From an uncultured Hyphomicrobiales bacterium (GTDB lineage: Bacteria > Pseudomonadota > Alphaproteobacteria > Rhizobiales > Beijerinckiaceae), in the NCBI GenBank assembly GCA_903900975.1, contig CAIUPE010000087.1:1-32089 (forward strand): DNA of 32,089 nt. Direction: 5' to 3'. The notes beneath the pieces were generated by a model. The model did no database searches and was not told where the DNA came from. It was given only the letters and a program-made list of their open reading frames with translations. Of the stretch, positions 28,701 to 32,089 are shown one piece after another; position 1 is the first letter of the stretch, and each line of letters begins with the position of its first letter. The translations under genes were made by a program, and so were the position numbers.

Positions 28701-28914
28701 AAGGAACCGGAAATCGGGGTTAAGATTCTGAAAGACCAAGCCAATTTCAACATGAAATTGTCGTCTGTCAGAGGAGCGGTTCAAAGCTACACTGCAATGC
28801 CTTGCGTCATGGCGCTTTAACCCAAGGAATTGATCATTTGATTCTGGCAGGCTAGGCTTATCAGATCATCGTCGACATAAAACCATGAGGGTCTGGCTAC
28901 CATAGCCGCCCCCT
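28701..28914. other. Intergenic stretch without a recognisable gene
   Basis: This region lies between the ornithine decarboxylase leader and higA. It should contain the leader's promoter; a GTCA...TGAC inverted repeat with AT-rich centre lies at about 28680-28696, at its edge. I see no convincing gene, tRNA or repeat here. Confidence 0.4.
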
Positions 28915-29277
28915 TTAACCCTTTCGCGGAATGATCCGCTCAAGCACTTCCGATAAGGCCCGCCGCTCTTCCATTAGCTCAAAATCCATTTGCAGGCCCA
29001 GAAAGAAGCCCTCGGAGACGCCAAAATAGCGCGCCAGCCGTAAATCTGTATTCGCCGTAACGGCTCTCTTTCCGAGTACAATTTCATTAATTCGGCGGGG
29101 TGCCACGCCGATGGCTTTTGCCAGCGCCGTTTGGCTCATGCCTAAGGGCTTTAGAAAGTCTTCGGCCAAAACATCTCCGGCATGCGGGTTCTTCAGCAGC
29201 TCATCGGTGAAAGTCGACGATGCTAACGCGGAAGGCGTCCCCAGTTTGCCAGACGAAACAGATACGCCATTGGTCAT
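28915..29277 (-). CDS. higA: HigA-type XRE-family antitoxin
   Basis: A 120-residue frame whose conserved part begins at TDELLKNPHAGDVLAEDFLKPLGMSQTALAKAIGVAPRRINEIVLGKR and continues TANTDLRLARYFGVSEGFFLGLQMDFEL, the typical VapI/HigA helix-turn-helix antitoxin. The family normally starts immediately before TDELL; here that codon is TTC, and the only upstream ATG in frame is 29277, adding about 23 residues read out of frame from higB. Either that longer protein is made, or a non-standard codon initiates. The helix-turn-helix is intact. It should autorepress through the palindrome upstream of higB. Its toxin partner is broken. Confidence 0.8.
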   Translation of the reverse strand: MTNGVSVSSGKLGTPSALASSTFTDELLKNPHAGDVLAEDFLKPLGMSQTALAKAIGVAPRRINEIVLGKRAVTANTDLRLARYFGVSEGFFLGLQMDFELMEERRALSEVLERIIPRKG

Positions 29278-29485
29278 TGATGCGAATACTCCATTGTCCT
29301 GTCAGATCGCCCCGCAACGCTTAAAGGCGATTGCCCGGCGGAATACGCAAGTCATCGATGGTCTTGGCGTTATAAATAAGGCGCAATTTGCGTAGCGCCG
29401 AATCTTGAATGTCACGCGGGAGCCGTCGGCTAACCCGGCCCTCCCATATCGTAGCCGTCTCGCCATTCCCAAAAGTCTGGATCAT
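29201..29485 (-). pseudogene. higB: HigB-type toxin gene with premature TAA
   Basis: From ATG 29485 (minus strand) the frame reads MIQTFGNGETATIWEGR and continues through IDDLRIPPGNRL to TAA at 29321-29323. It resumes in the same frame ALRGDLTGQWSIRINDQWRICFVW and ends SIVDFHR at TGA 29201-29203. The whole is a full 94-codon HigB (RelE superfamily mRNase), including the PPGNRLE-x-L-x-GD and SIRINDQWRICF-W signatures. TAA stands exactly where the family has Glu, so one G-to-T change in GAA accounts for it. The catalytic C-terminal half would not be made. A sequencing error is possible, but the rest of the frame is undamaged. Confidence 0.82.
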
Positions 29486-29490
29486 TTATA

Positions 29491-29508
29491 CCACATAACG
29501 TTATGAGG
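29491..29508. promoter_or_regulatory. Palindromic operator upstream of the hig module
   Basis: CATAACGTTATG (29494-29505) is a perfect 12-base palindrome, extended to 18 bases with one mismatched pair. It lies six bases upstream of the higB ATG on the minus strand and borders a TATAAA. Position and symmetry fit a HigA autoregulatory operator. Confidence 0.6.
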
Positions 29509-29533
29509 TTCAATATCGTTAGACTTCGTAATG

Positions 29534-30445
29534 TCACCCCGCCGGATGCACCTTCCGCCAGTGCTTGGCGATATCCACCCGTTTAGCGAACCAAACCTTG
29601 TCGTGGCTCTGCACGTAATCGAGGAACTTCTCTAAAGCCAAAGCCCGGCCCGGCCTGCCTGCAAGGCGGCAGTGGAGCCCGATATTCATCATTTTCGGCG
29701 CGCCTTCAGCCCCTTCGCGCCAGAGCATGTCAAAGCTATCTTTGAGGTATTGGAAGAAATGCTCACCGGTATTAAAGCCCTGCGGGGTCGCAAACCGCAT
29801 GTCGTTGGCGTCGAGCGTATAGGGGATGATGAGATGCGGCCCCTTCGGCCCTTCGACCCAATAGGGCAAATCATCGGCATAGGTGTCGGAGGAGTATAAA
29901 AACCCGCCCTCCTCCATCACCAAGGCTTGCGTGTTCATCGAGCAGCGGCCCGTATACCACCCCAAAGGCCGCTCGCCGAGCAGCTCGGTATGCAGCCTTA
30001 TCGATTCGGCAATCTGCTGCCGCTCTTCCTCGATTGGCATATCCTTATGCTCGACCCATTTGAGGCCATGCGAGGCGATTTCCCAATCGGCGTCCCCCAT
30101 CGCCTTTAATTGATCGGGACTACGCGCCAAGGCCGATGTCACGCCATAAACAGTCACCGGCATGTTGCGCTTGGTGAACATTCGGTGGAGGCGCCAAAAC
30201 CCCGCGCGTGCGCCGTACTCGTAGATTGATTCCATATTCCAATGGCGCTGGCCCGGCCAAGGCGCGGCCCCGACGATCTCGGATAAAAAGGCTTCTGAAG
30301 CGGCGTCACCATGCAAAATATTATTCTCGCCGCCTTCCTCGTAATTGACAACAAATTGCACGCAAACATTTGCCGAACCGGGCCATTGCGGATCGGGCGT
30401 GTGCTGGCCATAGCCAAGCATGTCGCGGGGATATTCCTTCGTCAT
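29534..30445 (-). CDS. puuE: Allantoinase, PuuE type (polysaccharide deacetylase superfamily)
   Basis: A 303-residue NodB-homology protein without signal peptide. It begins YPRDMLGYGQHTPDPQWPG, followed by CVQFVVNYEEGGENNILHGD. Catalytic-region blocks are EIASHGLKWVEHKDM, GWYTGRCSMNTQALVMEEGGFLYSSDTYADDLPYW and GLHCRLAGRPGRA, all characteristic of cofactor-independent PuuE allantoinases, which open allantoin to allantoate in purine breakdown. ATG 30445 is preceded by GAGGAGG. Its start lies 26 bases after the chrA stop on the same strand, so it is probably co-transcribed with chrA. No other purine-catabolism gene lies in the window; a different deacetylase substrate remains possible. Confidence 0.88.
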   Translation of the reverse strand: MTKEYPRDMLGYGQHTPDPQWPGSANVCVQFVVNYEEGGENNILHGDAASEAFLSEIVGAAPWPGQRHWNMESIYEYGARAGFWRLHRMFTKRNMPVTVYGVTSALARSPDQLKAMGDADWEIASHGLKWVEHKDMPIEEERQQIAESIRLHTELLGERPLGWYTGRCSMNTQALVMEEGGFLYSSDTYADDLPYWVEGPKGPHLIIPYTLDANDMRFATPQGFNTGEHFFQYLKDSFDMLWREGAEGAPKMMNIGLHCRLAGRPGRALALEKFLDYVQSHDKVWFAKRVDIAKHWRKVHPAG

Positions 30446-30471
30446 CAAATCCTCCTCAGATCATCAAGCTT

Positions 30472-31815
30472 TCAAGAAAGCCCCATTAGAGCGGGTAAGA
30501 CAAGCCGGATCACAACACCAGTACTCGTTGTCACCAAAAGCGTAACGCCAAGGCCGCGATGCATTACCAGCAGCAACACAAAGGCCATGAGGGTGAGCGC
30601 ACAGGCGTCAAGCCGTATGCTTGAAAGCGTCACGCTTGGCAGATGCGCCATGCCCCATGCCATTTCACCGACATCGGCGAATAGCACATGCAGACCGAAC
30701 CAGAAGGCAACCCAAGCCACAACACCCACGACCACCGCCGTAATCGCCGCGAGCGAGGCCGACAAGCGCCGGTTGGAGCGTAAACTTTCGAGATAGGGTG
30801 CTAACGAGAAGATCCAGAGGAAAGACGGCACAAAGGTCATCCATGTCGTCATCATCGCGCCCATTACGCCCGCGACGATGGGGTTGAGCGAACCCGGCGA
30901 ACGCATCGCAGCAAGAAAGCCGACAAATTGCGTCACCAAAATCGTGGGACCGGGTGTCGTCTCGGCTAGCCCCAAACCGTCGACCATTTCATTGGGGAAA
31001 AGCCATCCTTTGCTCTCAACCGCCGCCTGAGCCAGCCACGCAAGAAGGGCATAGGCCCCGCCAAAGGTGACAGATGCAAGCTTGGCAAAGAATAGCCCGA
31101 CATCCACCAGCCGATGGTCGGCTCCCAGCACCAAGGCCGCCAATGCCAAAGGCGCGAACCAGATGGCGAGCCATATCACAATGGTTCCAAGCGTCCGCTG
31201 CATTTGCCCCGGCGCAATCACGGCGCGTTGCTCGGGCGCAGCGGCAAGCGCAGAGGCTTGCGGCCAATAGGGGCCGATGAAATAAGCCAATGCTGCAACG
31301 CCAAGCACCAGCGCAGGGAAGGGCAAAGCCACCAGGCCAATCGCAACGAAGGAAACCACTGCCAGCACCACCATCGCCTTGGTCTTGAAGGCCCGCTTAG
31401 CGATGCGAAGGACGGCCTCAACAACAACCGCCAATACGGCGGCCTTTAGGCCAAAAAATACTGCAACGACCAATGGAACATGGCCCAGTAGGGCATAAAT
31501 CAAAGAAAGCGCGAGCATAACGAAGGCACCGGGCAACACGAACAGCGCCCCGGCCGTCAGCCCGCCTTTCACCCCATGCAACCGCCAACCAATATAGGTT
31601 GCCAATTGTTGCGCCTCGGGACCGGGCAGCAACATGCAGAAATTCAACGCATGGAGAAAACTCGTCTCGTCGAGCCATTTTCGCTCATCGACAACGCTTT
31701 TATGCAGCATGGCAATTTGGGCTGCCGCGCCACCAAACGAAAGCAGACCAATTTTTATCCATAAACGCGTCGCTTCACCAAATGTTGGATTATGCTTCCG
31801 ATCAATAATTGGCAT
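30472..31815 (-). CDS. chrA: Chromate efflux transporter (CHR family, two-domain)
   Basis: A 447-residue membrane protein made of two homologous CHR domains. The first contains GLLSFGGAAAQIAMLHKSVVDERKWL and CMLLPGPEAQQLATYIGWRLHG; the second contains ASVTFGGAYALLAWLAQAAVE, LAETTPGPTILVTQFVGFLAAMR and many hydrophobic helices. Family members export chromate using the membrane potential. The frame is open to 31869. I start at ATG 31815 (MPIIDRKHNPTFGEATRLW) because the homologous region begins there; its ribosome site (GGCGAAAG) is weak, and ATG 31845 is an alternative. No chrB regulator is seen, so it may be constitutive or transport another anion such as sulfate. Confidence 0.9.
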   Translation of the reverse strand: MPIIDRKHNPTFGEATRLWIKIGLLSFGGAAAQIAMLHKSVVDERKWLDETSFLHALNFCMLLPGPEAQQLATYIGWRLHGVKGGLTAGALFVLPGAFVMLALSLIYALLGHVPLVVAVFFGLKAAVLAVVVEAVLRIAKRAFKTKAMVVLAVVSFVAIGLVALPFPALVLGVAALAYFIGPYWPQASALAAAPEQRAVIAPGQMQRTLGTIVIWLAIWFAPLALAALVLGADHRLVDVGLFFAKLASVTFGGAYALLAWLAQAAVESKGWLFPNEMVDGLGLAETTPGPTILVTQFVGFLAAMRSPGSLNPIVAGVMGAMMTTWMTFVPSFLWIFSLAPYLESLRSNRRLSASLAAITAVVVGVVAWVAFWFGLHVLFADVGEMAWGMAHLPSVTLSSIRLDACALTLMAFVLLLVMHRGLGVTLLVTTSTGVVIRLVLPALMGLS

Positions 31816-31869
31816 CGAACTTTCGCCGTACTTGATGCGCCACATTCGTCGAATATTTACAGTACACAC

Positions 31870-32089
31870 CCGGGCTGATTTCTAACAGCCAGGTTACGCT
31901 TCAAGATGCCAAATCAAAACGATGATGCGCTTGCTCAGATCAAGAGGTTACATTTCTAACCATTATTTTTGGCTCTTCGCGGATTTTAGTGGGTAATTTT
32001 TGGTTTTTTTCATAATTTTGACAAGCCTGCGGTTACAATTTTGAGCTTGAGATATTCCTCGTCTCGGATGCCGTATGCTTTTCTCTGAA
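31870..32089. other. AT-rich stretch at the window's end, no gene seen
   Basis: This is upstream sequence of chrA and of whatever follows the window. It is AT-rich with T-runs and contains a consensus-like TTGACA at 32018-32023, but no matching -10 at 17 bases. I can support no gene or RNA here. Confidence 0.35.

Noticed and set aside
28279-28784. Two minus-strand open frames of 129 and 149 codons as ordinary genes
   Set aside because: They overlap each other and the structured ornithine decarboxylase leader, and neither looks like a known protein. I treat them only as possible leader translation.
32018-32047. TTGACA as a sigma-70 promoter at the window end
   Set aside because: No acceptable -10 hexamer at 16-18 bases, and no gene visible downstream within the window.

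Overview
The window looks like chromosomal DNA of an alphaproteobacterium, most likely of the order Hyphomicrobiales (Rhizobiales); I cannot fix the family. The support is the gene set and order: tRNA-Val(GAC)-cpdR-N-formylglutamate amidohydrolase-hisN, gltB/gltD followed by mltB, galU and kdsD, homospermidine synthase with a fold III ornithine decarboxylase, and RNA elements known from this group (a suhB/mmgR-type sRNA, a speF-type leader, a ROSE thermometer). By eye the DNA is moderately GC-rich, with one AT-rich patch near 1.84-1.98 kb.

Layout. 1-2.8 kb: tRNA-Val, the cell-cycle response regulator CpdR, an N-formylglutamate amidohydrolase, a small RNA on the minus strand and hisN. 2.8-5.7 kb: an S33-type alpha/beta hydrolase, an Hsp20 gene behind a probable RpoH promoter and a clear ROSE hairpin, a palindromic MITE-like repeat, and L-threonine aldolase. 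5.7-13.4 kb: the glutamate synthase locus. gltB has a structured leader, and gltB and gltD are separated by about 1.1 kb holding a BrnT/BrnA toxin-antitoxin pair and a DUF4258/DUF2283 pair whose DUF4258 gene has a premature stop. 13.4-17.8 kb: envelope and haem genes (mltB, galU, kdsD, hemH) and a REP-like palindrome.

17.9-24.9 kb is a zinc homeostasis island: DUF1007 protein, NicO-family transporter with a long His-rich loop, a two-helix small protein, a Zur-box-like palindrome, then a tightly overlapping operon of a tiny His-rich membrane protein, znuC, znuB, znuA, a COG0523 GTPase and a WD40 protein. 24.9-28.7 kb (minus strand) is a polyamine operon: a speF-type leader, ornithine decarboxylase, a GNAT acetyltransferase and homospermidine synthase. 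28.9-29.5 kb is a decayed HigBA module with a nonsense codon in higB. 29.5-31.8 kb carries puuE-type allantoinase and chrA on the minus strand.

The points most worth a second look are the His-rich microprotein directly behind the Zur box and translationally coupled to znuC, the toxin-antitoxin genes wedged between gltB and gltD, the two toxin-side genes that each carry a single in-frame stop beside an open partner gene, and the long open frames inside the ornithine decarboxylase leader. I saw no CRISPR array, insertion sequence, phage gene or rRNA.
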